DNA of 12,166 bases, from contig CAYWTM010000104.1 of assembly GCA_964460185.1 (NCBI GenBank), forward strand, positions 1 to 12,166, read 5' to 3'. A program made the translations under genes and the position numbers. The stretch comes from JAVJPJ01 sp040217295 (GTDB taxonomy: Bacteria; Pseudomonadota; Alphaproteobacteria; Rhodobacterales; Rhodobacteraceae). Numbering within the stretch: position 1 is the first letter of the stretch; each line of letters opens with the position of its first letter. Shown here in pieces: positions 1-6,427 of the stretch. The notes beneath the pieces are model-generated. The model searched no databases, was not told the DNA's origin, and saw only the letters and a list, made by a program, of their open reading frames with translations.

Positions 1-565
1 GCACGATGTCGCCGTTTTCGGCGTGCACCAGCGGCAGCGCCCCCAGTTCGGCGCAGCGTTTGAAGGACGCGTACATCTCATCGTCCTCGACCATGAGCGC
101 GCCCTTGTACGCCATGAAATGCTTGAAGCTGTTGATACCGCGCTCCTTAACAACGACTTCCATCTCGTTGAAAATGCTTTCATTCCAGCCGGTGATCGCC
201 ATGTGGTACGAAATGTCGACGCAGATCTGGTCTCTGGATTTCCGATCCCAGTCATCGATCGCATTCAACAGCGACCCGTCAGCGCCCGGCAGACAGAAAT
301 CGACCAACATCGTGGTCCCGCCCGCAGCCGCGGCGAACGTGCCGGATTCGAACGTTTCAGCCGCCGTGGTGCCCATGAATGGCATTTCCAGGTGGGTGTG
401 CGGATCGATGCCGCCGGGGATGACATAGGCGCCTTCGGCGTCGATCACCTCGTCGCCCGTGAGGTTCTCGCCGATCTGGGCGATCTTTTCCCCCTCGATC
501 AGGACATCGGCCTTGAACTGCCGGTCCGCCGTGACGACCGTGCCGCCTTTGATCACCTTGCTCAT
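1..565 (-). CDS. hydA: Dihydropyrimidinase / D-hydantoinase, C-terminus cut off by window edge
   Basis: Zn-dependent cyclic amidohydrolase that opens dihydrouracil or dihydrothymine to the N-carbamoyl-beta-amino acid in the cytoplasm. About 188 N-terminal residues are visible; family members are usually about 460-485, so roughly 60% lies outside. Seen: an N-terminal beta-sandwich strand region (MSKVIKGGTVVTADRQ), the DPHTH metal motif at residues 54-58, the lysine of MAYKG at about 154 that is carboxylated in this family, and a metal His at about 181 in LVHAENGD. The start at 565 is set by a GGGGAG Shine-Dalgarno (573-578) seven bases upstream. It is the last visible gene of the leftward aminotransferase unit, 33 bases after the lipoprotein gene. 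Sequence alone does not separate dihydropyrimidinase from other hydantoinases; the neighbouring dihydropyrimidine dehydrogenase and carbamoyl amidase genes favour dihydropyrimidinase. Confidence 0.95.
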   Translation of the reverse strand, partial: MSKVIKGGTVVTADRQFKADVLIEGEKIAQIGENLTGDEVIDAEGAYVIPGGIDPHTHLEMPFMGTTAAETFESGTFAAAAGGTTMLVDFCLPGADGSLLNAIDDWDRKSRDQICVDISYHMAITGWNESIFNEMEVVVKERGINSFKHFMAYKGALMVEDDEMYASFKRCAELGALPLVHAENGDIV

Positions 566-598
566 TTCATCGCTCCCCGGAGGTTTTCTTGTTTCGGA

Positions 599-853
599 TC
601 AGGCCTGTGGCCGTGTGCAGATCATGCGGTTCTCGCGGGTCAAAAGCGGCAGGTAGGTGCTTTCGACCGGACCACGGTGCAGATACCAGTAGCAGCCATC
701 TGCCTCGATCCGGGCCGAGTTGACATCCTGCCCCGGCGCGACAAGCGCCAGCACGCCCTCGGGCAATTCGATGGCCTCGCCCTCGGGCGTGGCCGGCACG
801 CAGGCGGCAAGCCCCAACATGGCCATGACAGCCGCGTAACGCATCGCTTTCAT
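599..853 (-). CDS. Small predicted lipoprotein of unknown function (84 aa)
   Basis: I do not recognise a named family. The N-terminus is a lipoprotein signal: Lys2 and Arg5, a hydrophobic run, and a lipobox L15-A-A-C18. Lipidation at Cys18 would leave a mature protein of 67 residues, and the +2 residue is Val rather than Asp, which suggests outer-membrane sorting by the usual Lol rule. The mature part has a Pro/Glu-rich start and then a compact stretch (residues about 47-80) containing GCYWYLHRGPVEST; Cys54 and Cys79 could form a disulfide in the periplasm. The start ATG overlaps the amidohydrolase stop as ATGA (850-853), with a GGAG Shine-Dalgarno (862-865) eight bases upstream, so it looks translationally coupled and genuinely expressed. 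It sits between two cytoplasmic pathway enzymes, which is odd for an exported protein. A role in pyrimidine uptake or envelope stress would be speculation. Confidence 0.8.
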   Translation of the reverse strand: MKAMRYAAVMAMLGLAACVPATPEGEAIELPEGVLALVAPGQDVNSARIEADGCYWYLHRGPVESTYLPLLTRENRMICTRPQA

Positions 854-2100
854 TCAACAATCTCCGCTGTTTCCACGACGGCGTGGAACAATACATTGGC
901 CCCGGCAGTCGCCCATTGCTGGCTGATCTCTTCGGCCTCGTTGTGGCTCAACCCGTCGACACAGGGGCACATGACCATGGCCGTGGGCGCCACCTCGTTG
1001 ATCCAGCACGCGTCATGACCCGCACCCGATACGATGTCCATATGGGAATACCCGAGCCTGTCAGCGGCTTGCCGGATAGCGGTCACGCAGTTCTCGTCAA
1101 AGGCGGGCGGATCGAACTGGCCCACGATCTGGGCTGCAAAATCGACCCCGATCTCCTCGCACAGCTTGGGCGCGCGAGCCATGAACTCGTCGACCATCGC
1201 GTTCAGCTTGTCCAGAATATGGGTGCGCATATCGACGGTGAACACGACCTTGCCCGGGATGATGTTGCGTGAATTCGGATAGACGTCGATGTGTCCGATC
1301 GCGCCGACGGCATTGGGCTGGTTGTTCATCGCGATCTCGTGCACCAGCTCGGTCACCAGCGCGAGGCCCCGACCCGCATTCTTGCGCATGTGCATGGGTG
1401 TCGAGCCGGTATGGCTTTCCTTGCCGGTGATCGTGCATTCGATCCAGCGCAGTCCCTGGCCATGGGTCACAACGCCCACGTCCTTGCCTTCGGCCTCGAG
1501 GATGGGGCCCTGTTCGATATGGAGTTCGAAAAAGGCGTGCATCTTGCGCGCACCCACCGGTTCGCTGCCCTTCCAGCCAATCCGTTCCAGCTCATCCCCG
1601 AACCGTTTGCCATGGGCGTCGACGCGGTCATAGGCCCAGTCCTGCGCATGCTTTCCCGCGAAAACGCCCGAGGCCAGCATGGGGGGCGCGTAGCGCGTGC
1701 CCTCTTCGTTGGTCCAGTTGGTGACCACGATCGGATGCTTTGTCTTGATGCCCAGGTCGTTGAGCGAGCGGATGATCTCCAGCCCGCCCAGGACACCCAG
1801 CACCCCGTCATATTTGCCGCCCGTGGGCTGCGTATCAAGATGGCTGCCCACGTAGACCGGCAGCGCGTCGGGGTCGGTGCCTTCTCGCCGGGCGAACATG
1901 TTGCCCATGCTGTCCACGCCCATCGTCATGCCCGCCGCGTCGCACCACGATTGGAAAAGGGCGCGACCTTCGGCATCCTCATCCGTCAGGGTCTGGCGGT
2001 TGTTGCCACCCGCAATTCCCGGCCCGATCTTGGCCATTTCCATCAACGAGTCCCACAGGCGCTCGCCGTTGATCTTCATGTTTTCACCGGGTGCCGGCAT
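850..2100 (-). CDS. N-carbamoyl-beta-alanine amidohydrolase (beta-ureidopropionase), M20 / HyuC-AmaB family
   Basis: Dinuclear Zn hydrolase that cleaves N-carbamoyl-beta-alanine to beta-alanine, CO2 and NH3, the third step of reductive pyrimidine breakdown; it acts in the cytoplasm. It has 416 residues, normal for the family. Visible motifs (416-aa numbering): SHLDTQ with His87, KYDGVLG with Asp98, NEEGTRYAP with Glu133, ELHIEQGP with His194, SHTGSTPM near 230, RNIIPGK near 280 and LSHNEAEE with His386. These match the metal ligands and carbamoyl-binding motifs of beta-alanine synthases and L-carbamoylases. I chose the ATG at 2100 (MPAPGENMKING), seven bases after the ACT gene stop, because related roseobacter proteins begin in this way; the ATG at 2079 is the alternative. 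Allantoate amidohydrolase and L-N-carbamoylase are close relatives, and the gene neighbourhood decides for the beta-alanine substrate. Equivalent genes are called pydC or hyuC. Confidence 0.93.
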   Translation of the reverse strand: MPAPGENMKINGERLWDSLMEMAKIGPGIAGGNNRQTLTDEDAEGRALFQSWCDAAGMTMGVDSMGNMFARREGTDPDALPVYVGSHLDTQPTGGKYDGVLGVLGGLEIIRSLNDLGIKTKHPIVVTNWTNEEGTRYAPPMLASGVFAGKHAQDWAYDRVDAHGKRFGDELERIGWKGSEPVGARKMHAFFELHIEQGPILEAEGKDVGVVTHGQGLRWIECTITGKESHTGSTPMHMRKNAGRGLALVTELVHEIAMNNQPNAVGAIGHIDVYPNSRNIIPGKVVFTVDMRTHILDKLNAMVDEFMARAPKLCEEIGVDFAAQIVGQFDPPAFDENCVTAIRQAADRLGYSHMDIVSGAGHDACWINEVAPTAMVMCPCVDGLSHNEAEEISQQWATAGANVLFHAVVETAEIVE

Positions 2101-2107
2101 GCCGTCC

Positions 2108-2512
2108 CTACCCTTCTTTTCGTGCGTCGTCCGAGAGTGCCTTGAGCACGCTGACCGCTTTGTCGGCCTGCGCCTCGGGCACAAAGATGTGGTCGTGCTG
2201 CGTCGCCGCGATCACGTTACATGGAACCGAGGCCTTGGCCAAAGCACTTGCAACCGCCGCCGTCAGGCCCACACCATCGAGCGCAGAATAGACCTGCAAC
2301 GTGATCTGCGCCATGCCCCCGCCAGTGCCCGGTTCCGCCGGCACCACGACGGAAATGCCCTCTGCCTCGCGGAACACCGCGCGCACCGTGGGCAGAAGGG
2401 CCGCAAGCTGTGCTTCGGACACGGTCTTGAACACGAACACGCCCGGCACCCTCTCTGGGTGCATCAGCCGGATCATCTCGTCCCCGTCCCGTATCGTCTC
2501 AGCCACGCCCAT
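2108..2512 (-). CDS. ACT-domain protein (ACT_3/DUF2241 type), 134 aa
   Basis: Small soluble protein. Residues about 1-60 match the DUF2241-type N-terminal half (MIRLM, PGVFVFKTV, SVVVPAE), and residues about 70-127 form an ACT-like beta-alpha-beta fold (ITLQVYSALDGVGLTAAVAS, then an AATQHDHIFVPEAQADKAV segment). ACT domains usually bind amino acids or related small ligands and often dimerise; the ligand of this subfamily is not known to me. The gene lies six bases after the aminotransferase stop and seven bases before the amidohydrolase start, so it is inside the beta-alanine-producing and beta-alanine-consuming part of the operon. This suggests, but does not show, a role in sensing or buffering beta-alanine or an intermediate. 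The Shine-Dalgarno is weak (GGGG close to the ATG), consistent with coupling to the upstream gene. No DNA-binding or catalytic domain is visible. Confidence 0.85.
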   Translation of the reverse strand: MGVAETIRDGDEMIRLMHPERVPGVFVFKTVSEAQLAALLPTVRAVFREAEGISVVVPAEPGTGGGMAQITLQVYSALDGVGLTAAVASALAKASVPCNVIAATQHDHIFVPEAQADKAVSVLKALSDDARKEG

Positions 2513-2518
2513 CCCCGG

Positions 2519-3850
2519 TCAATCGATCCGTTTCAGAACGTCGGCCAGTGTACCGAACAACACGTCGATATCGGCCTTTTCGATGATCAGCGGCGGCGAC
2601 ATCGCAATGATGTCACCGGTGGTGCGGATCAGCACGTTATGTTCATAGGCATCGAGAAACGCGCTGAAGGCCCGCTTGGTGGGTTCGCCCGCGATCGGTT
2701 CCAGTTCGACCGCGCCGATCAGGCCCATGTTGCGGATGTCGATGACATGGGGCAGCCCCTTGAGCGAATGCAGGCCTTCCTCCCAATAGGGCGCGATCTC
2801 GGCGGCGCGTTCGAACAGCGCCTCTTCGCGGTAGGTTTCCAGCGTCGCGATACCGGCTGCAGACGCGATCGGGTTGCCCGAATAGGTATAGCCGTGAAAC
2901 AGCTCGATCAGGTGTTCGGGGCCTTGCATGAACGCGTCATGAACCTCTTTGGTGGCCAGAACCGCGCCCATCGGGATCACGCCGTTGGTCAGGCCCTTGG
3001 CGCACACGATCATGTCGGGCATCACGTTGAAATGCTCGGCCGCGAAGGACGACCCAAGCCGTCCGAAGCCCGTTATCACCTCATCGAAAATCAGCAAGAT
3101 ACCGTGTTTGGTGCAGATCTGGCGCAGGCGTTCCAGGTATCCCTTGGGCGGCATCAAGACGCCGGTTGATCCCGCCATCGGTTCCACGATGCACGCGGCG
3201 ATGGTTTCGGCCCCGTGAAGCGCAACGATCCGTTCCAGATCCTCGGCCAGATACGCGCCATGTTCCGGCTGGCCCCTGGTATAGGCATTCTGGTCGGGCA
3301 GATGCGTATGCGGCAGATGATCGACACCCGTCAACAATGACCCGAAAACCTTGCGATTGTTCACGATTCCGCCAACGGAAATGCCGCCGAAATTGACCCC
3401 GTGATAGCCCCTCTCGCGCCCGATCAGGCGGGTGCGGCTGCCCTGACCAATGGCGCGCTGGTAAGCGATTGCGATCTTGAGGGCGGTCTCGACGCTTTCC
3501 GAACCGGAATTGGTGAAGAACACATGCTCGAAGGGTTCGGGCGCCATGTCGCGCAGGCGATTGGCAAGCTCGAACGCCTTGGGGTGGCCCATCTGGAAAG
3601 CGGGGGCATAATCCAGTTCGGCCGCCTGTTTCTGGATCGCCTCGACGATCTTGGGGCGGTTGTGGCCGGCGTTGCAGCACCACAGGCCCGCGGTACCATC
3701 CAGCACCTCGCGCCCGTCCGTGGTCTTGTAGTGCATCCGGTCCGCGCTGACGAACATGCGCGGGTTTTTCTTGAACTGCCTGTTGGCCGTGAACGGCATC
3801 CAGAAGGCAGACAGATCATTCGGTACCGGGTTTGAACGGTCTAACGCCAT
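2519..3850 (-). CDS. Omega-amino acid--pyruvate aminotransferase (beta-alanine:pyruvate transaminase), class III PLP
   Basis: Transfers the amino group of beta-alanine to pyruvate, giving malonate semialdehyde and L-alanine; PLP-dependent and cytoplasmic. The 443-residue protein has normal family length and looks complete. Visible: the N-terminal WMPFTANRQFKKNPR and DGTAGLWCCNAGHNRP segments characteristic of Pseudomonas omega-amino acid:pyruvate aminotransferase, the phosphate-binding TNSGSESVETALK (113-125), FDEVITGFGR with Asp256, and the Schiff-base Lys285 in CAKGLTNG. The start at 3850 has a GAGGG Shine-Dalgarno (3859-3863) eight bases upstream; the open frame extends to 4219, but that extension is low-complexity and crosses the promoter. 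It is the first gene of the leftward five-gene unit and is divergent from rutR. Taurine or other omega-amino acids are possible side substrates; the pathway context supports beta-alanine. Confidence 0.93.
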   Translation of the reverse strand: MALDRSNPVPNDLSAFWMPFTANRQFKKNPRMFVSADRMHYKTTDGREVLDGTAGLWCCNAGHNRPKIVEAIQKQAAELDYAPAFQMGHPKAFELANRLRDMAPEPFEHVFFTNSGSESVETALKIAIAYQRAIGQGSRTRLIGRERGYHGVNFGGISVGGIVNNRKVFGSLLTGVDHLPHTHLPDQNAYTRGQPEHGAYLAEDLERIVALHGAETIAACIVEPMAGSTGVLMPPKGYLERLRQICTKHGILLIFDEVITGFGRLGSSFAAEHFNVMPDMIVCAKGLTNGVIPMGAVLATKEVHDAFMQGPEHLIELFHGYTYSGNPIASAAGIATLETYREEALFERAAEIAPYWEEGLHSLKGLPHVIDIRNMGLIGAVELEPIAGEPTKRAFSAFLDAYEHNVLIRTTGDIIAMSPPLIIEKADIDVLFGTLADVLKRID

Positions 3851-3858
3851 GTCGGCAT

Positions 3859-3863
3859 CCCTC
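3859..3863 (-). promoter_or_regulatory. Shine-Dalgarno that fixes the aminotransferase start
   Basis: GAGGG on the minus strand, eight bases before the ATG at 3850. It supports this start over upstream in-frame codons, which would place coding sequence across the promoter and operator. Confidence 0.7.
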
Positions 3864-3903
3864 AAAAGACCCGGTCGCGCTGACGGGCCGTGGCTTTTAC
3901 TTT

Positions 3904-3919
3904 TTGACCAAACGGTCAA
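3904..3919. promoter_or_regulatory. Predicted RutR operator (perfect inverted repeat)
   Basis: The 16-base site reads TTGACCAAACGGTCAA: a perfect TTGACC/GGTCAA inverted repeat with a four-base centre. The E. coli RutR consensus, as I recall it, is TTGACCA, two free bases, TGGTCAA, so this site differs at one fixed position only. It lies between the aminotransferase gene and the rutR-like gene, four bases downstream of the proposed aminotransferase -10 box. It would therefore cover the transcription start, a classic repression position. Binding is inferred. Confidence 0.8.
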
Positions 3920-3923
3920 GAGC

Positions 3924-3951
3924 ACGCTAGCAGAGGCGCTGTGCCAGTCAA
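3924..3951 (-). promoter_or_regulatory. Predicted sigma-70-type promoter of the aminotransferase unit
   Basis: On the minus strand there is TTGACT (-35, 3946-3951), a 16-base spacer and TAGCGT (-10, 3924-3929). The start would fall near 3917, inside the inverted repeat at 3904-3919, leaving a leader of about 67 bases. The -35 matches the strong TTGAC typical of alphaproteobacterial housekeeping promoters; the -10 is only fair. The rutR promoter on the other strand is not clear: a TTGACC inside the operator followed 18 bases later by TAGCAG is one candidate. Confidence 0.5.
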
Positions 3952-4080
3952 CAAATTGAACGCCAGAGGGCGCGTAAAGACAAGGCAAATGATGCTTAAA
4001 ACGGCAACATCGGCGCGACTTTGGGCGCGGCCAAAACGCACCCCTTGCGGGTTGGGGGGCAGCGGGGGCATTCTGTGCAC

Positions 4081-4692
4081 ATGAACATGCAAAAGCCGCG
4101 CACGCGCATCCAGCAAAAGAACCATGGCGCAATTCTGGATGCCGCGCTGGAGGTGTTTTCGCGCGAGGGGTTTCGCGGCGCGACGCTGGATGAAATCGCG
4201 CGCGAGGCGGGGCTGTCAAAGCCGAACCTGCTGTATTACTTCCCCTCCAAAGAGGCGATCCATGTCACCTTGCTCAACCAGTTGATGCAGACATGGCTGG
4301 ACCCCCTGCGAGAGCTGGACGCCAATGGCGACCCGGTCGGGGAAATCCTGGCCTACGTCCAGCGGAAGCTGCAAATGAGCCGTGATTTCCCGAGGGAATC
4401 CAAGCTTTTCGCCAATGAGATCGTGCAAGGCGCCCCGCGCATGCAAGAGGCCCTGGCAACCGATCTGAAAACGCTGGTGGACCAAAAGGCCGAGGTCATC
4501 CGGGGCTGGTCAAAGGCCGGCCGGATCGCGCCTGTCGATCCCCATCACCTGATCTTCTCGATCTGGGCGCTGACCCAGCATTACGCCGATTTCGATGTGC
4601 AGGTGACCGCGATCCTGGGCAAGGACCGCGACGCCATTGCCGAGGCCGCGGGGCAGCTTGATCTTTTCTATCGCCGCATGCTGGTGCCCTGA
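4081..4692 (+). CDS. rutR: TetR-family transcriptional regulator, RutR-like
   Basis: DNA-binding repressor or activator expected to respond to pyrimidine bases; E. coli RutR binds uracil and thymine. The 203-residue protein has an N-terminal TetR helix-turn-helix (about 15-58: AILDAALEVF, GATLDEIAREAGLSKPNLLYYF, PSKEAI) and an all-helical ligand domain. Similarity to E. coli RutR runs along the whole length, notably SKxNLLYYFPSKEA at 46-59, a CxDLK-like region near 128 (TDLKTLVDQK) and DPHHLIFSIWALTQHYADF at 153-171. I took the ATG at 4081 (MNMQKPRTRIQQKN), with the ATG at 4087 as a close alternative; an upstream TTG at 4021 would add 20 unlikely residues. No strong Shine-Dalgarno is seen. 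It is divergent from the aminotransferase gene, shares the 3851-4080 control region with it, and is convergent with the VOC gene nine bases away. Confidence 0.92.
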   Translation: MNMQKPRTRIQQKNHGAILDAALEVFSREGFRGATLDEIAREAGLSKPNLLYYFPSKEAIHVTLLNQLMQTWLDPLRELDANGDPVGEILAYVQRKLQMSRDFPRESKLFANEIVQGAPRMQEALATDLKTLVDQKAEVIRGWSKAGRIAPVDPHHLIFSIWALTQHYADFDVQVTAILGKDRDAIAEAAGQLDLFYRRMLVP

Positions 4693-4701
4693 CGGCGCGC
4701 G

Positions 4702-5094
4702 TCAGACCAGTCCGGCGGCCTCGGCCTCGTCGCGGCCGAAATCCACATGCAGGTGATTGCCGTCAGGATCCCATATATTGACCTGGACGGTTGGGAAATC
4801 GGGCACTGGCGAGAGGCGGTACCGCTGCCCCCCGGCCTCCAGCCGGGCCACGAATTCGGCCATTCCCTTTGCCCGGAAGGCCGCATGTTCCAGTGTCAGA
4901 TCCGTGCCACCGGGCCGGGCGGTGTCCACTTCGCTCAAGTGAACCAGCGGCGCATCGCCTGCGTATAGCCAGGCCCCTGGAAAGCCGAAGGACGGGCGCG
5001 GGCCGCGTTTGAGCTGCAAGGTTTCCTCGTACCACGCGATCATGACATCGAGCTGCTCGGTGCGCAGGTTCACATGGTCGAGGCCCAGAATCAT
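4702..5094 (-). CDS. VOC-superfamily (glyoxalase/dioxygenase fold) protein, 130 aa
   Basis: Single VOC unit of two beta-alpha-beta-beta-beta modules. Visible: DHVNLRTEQLDVMIAWYEETL at the N-terminus (His7), LVHLSEV at 50-56, LEHAAF with His70, and the C-terminal WDPDGNHLHVDFGRD (108-122). VOC proteins bind a divalent metal through residues in these positions. Here the position that is normally Glu in the DPDGNxxE motif appears to be His116, so the metal site would be three His, or different. The substrate is unknown; the fold covers glyoxalases, epimerases, dioxygenases and resistance proteins. The start at 5094 has an AAGGGA Shine-Dalgarno next to the preA stop, 15 bases away, so it is the third gene of the preT-preA unit. 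A housekeeping or detoxifying role for a reactive product such as an aldehyde is a guess. Confidence 0.85.
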   Translation of the reverse strand: MILGLDHVNLRTEQLDVMIAWYEETLQLKRGPRPSFGFPGAWLYAGDAPLVHLSEVDTARPGGTDLTLEHAAFRAKGMAEFVARLEAGGQRYRLSPVPDFPTVQVNIWDPDGNHLHVDFGRDEAEAAGLV

Positions 5095-5109
5095 CGCGCC
5101 GTCCCTTTC

Positions 5110-6414
5110 TTACTCCGCCGCCTGTGCCGCGCCCGGGTTGTTGGGGTGCGTCGTCCAGTTCGCATAGTCATCGGACACGGTCTTGCCGGTGCGCTGATCG
5201 ACGACGCCCGCGGCCAGTTCCTCCATCGTGATGCAACCTTCGACAGGGCAGACATTCACGCACAGGTTGCACGCCACGCATTCCTCGTCGATCACCTCGA
5301 ACACGCGATCTTCGGACATGGAAATCGCCTGGTGCGAGGTGTCTTCGCACGCGGCATAGCATCGCCCGCAATTGATGCAGGCATCCTGGTCGATCCGCGC
5401 CTTGGTCACGTAGTTGAGGTTCAGGTACTGCCAGTCGGTGACGTTGGGCACCGCGCGCCCGATCAGGTCATTGAGGGACTGGCCGCTGTCGTCCAGGTAT
5501 TGCGACAGGCCCGATTTCATTTCTTCCACGATCTTGAACCCGTAGGTCATGGCCGCCGTGCAGACCTGCACCGTGCCCGCGCCAAGCGCCATGAATTCGG
5601 CCGCGTCGCGCCATGTGGTGACGCCGCCGATGCCGCTGATGGGCAGACCGGCAGTTTCCGCGTCGCGGGAGATTTCAGCGACCATGTTCAGCGCGATCGG
5701 TTTCACCGCCGGGCCGCAATAGCCGCCATGGCTGCCCTTGCCGTCGATGGACGGCTCGGGGCTGAAACTGCCCAGATCGACCGAGGTGATCGACGAAATG
5801 GTATTGATGAGGCTTACCGCATCGGCCCCGCCACGTGCGGCCGCGCGGGCCGGATAGCGGATATCGGTGATGTTGGGCGTCAGCTTCACGATGACCGGCA
5901 TGCGGGTGTATTGCTTGCACCAGCGCGTGACCATTTCGATATATTCGGGGACCTGGCCCACGGCCGATCCCATGCCGCGTTCGCTCATCCCGTGGGGACA
6001 GCCGAAGTTCAGCTCGATGCCGTCGGCACCGGTGTCCTCCACAAGGGGCAGGATCGATTTCCAGGCGTTTTCCTCGCACGGGACCATCAGCGACACGATC
6101 ATCGCCCGGTCGGGCCAGTCGCGTTTGACCTCCTTGATTTCGCGCAGGTTCACCTCGAGCGGGCGGTCGGTGATCAATTCGATGTTGTTGAGGCCCAGCA
6201 GCCGCCGGTCCGCCCCGTAGATCGCACCATAACGGGGGCCATTCACGTTGACGACGGGCGGGCCCGCTTCGCCAAGCGTTTTCCACACCACGCCGCCCCA
6301 ACCGGCCTTGAAGGCGCGCACCACGTTGTAGGCCTTGTCGGTCGGCGGCGCCGAGGCCAGCCAGAACGGGTTGGGGGATTTGATGCCCAGAAAATTGGAA
6401 GTCAGGTCAGCCAT
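5110..6414 (-). CDS. preA: NAD-dependent dihydropyrimidine dehydrogenase, catalytic subunit PreA
   Basis: Reduces uracil or thymine to the 5,6-dihydropyrimidine at an FMN site, with electrons from PreT; cytoplasmic. It has 434 residues, corresponding to the C-terminal half of eukaryotic DPD. Residues about 5-300 form the FMN-binding TIM barrel: FWLASAPPT near 17-25, GVVWKT near 41-46, ELNFGCPHGMSERGMG (134-149) with the predicted catalytic acid Cys139, KLTPNITDI (177-185), and the phosphate-site GGVTTWRDAAEFMALGAG. The C-terminus is a ferredoxin domain with Cys346/349/352/356 and Cys379/382/385/389, whose spacing equals that of the pig DPD C-terminal clusters as I recall them. The Shine-Dalgarno GAGGGAG (6423-6429) overlaps the preT stop and lies eight bases before this ATG, so the two subunits are translated together. 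Confidence 0.96.
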   Translation of the reverse strand: MADLTSNFLGIKSPNPFWLASAPPTDKAYNVVRAFKAGWGGVVWKTLGEAGPPVVNVNGPRYGAIYGADRRLLGLNNIELITDRPLEVNLREIKEVKRDWPDRAMIVSLMVPCEENAWKSILPLVEDTGADGIELNFGCPHGMSERGMGSAVGQVPEYIEMVTRWCKQYTRMPVIVKLTPNITDIRYPARAAARGGADAVSLINTISSITSVDLGSFSPEPSIDGKGSHGGYCGPAVKPIALNMVAEISRDAETAGLPISGIGGVTTWRDAAEFMALGAGTVQVCTAAMTYGFKIVEEMKSGLSQYLDDSGQSLNDLIGRAVPNVTDWQYLNLNYVTKARIDQDACINCGRCYAACEDTSHQAISMSEDRVFEVIDEECVACNLCVNVCPVEGCITMEELAAGVVDQRTGKTVSDDYANWTTHPNNPGAAQAAE

Positions 6415-6427
6415 TGGTCTTTCTCCC

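Noticed and set aside
23..3169. Long rightward open frames opposite hydA, the amidohydrolase and the aminotransferase
   Set aside because: No family features or Shine-Dalgarno; the opposite strand has well-supported enzymes throughout.
4021..4080. TTG start that would lengthen the RutR-like protein by 20 residues
   Set aside because: No Shine-Dalgarno, the added residues are not family-like, and the ATG at 4081 gives a normal TetR N-terminus.
3851..4219. N-terminal extension of the aminotransferase by about 120 residues
   Set aside because: The extension is Arg/Ala/Pro-rich noise, crosses the operator and promoter and overlaps rutR; the ATG at 3850 has a good Shine-Dalgarno and family-typical N-terminus.
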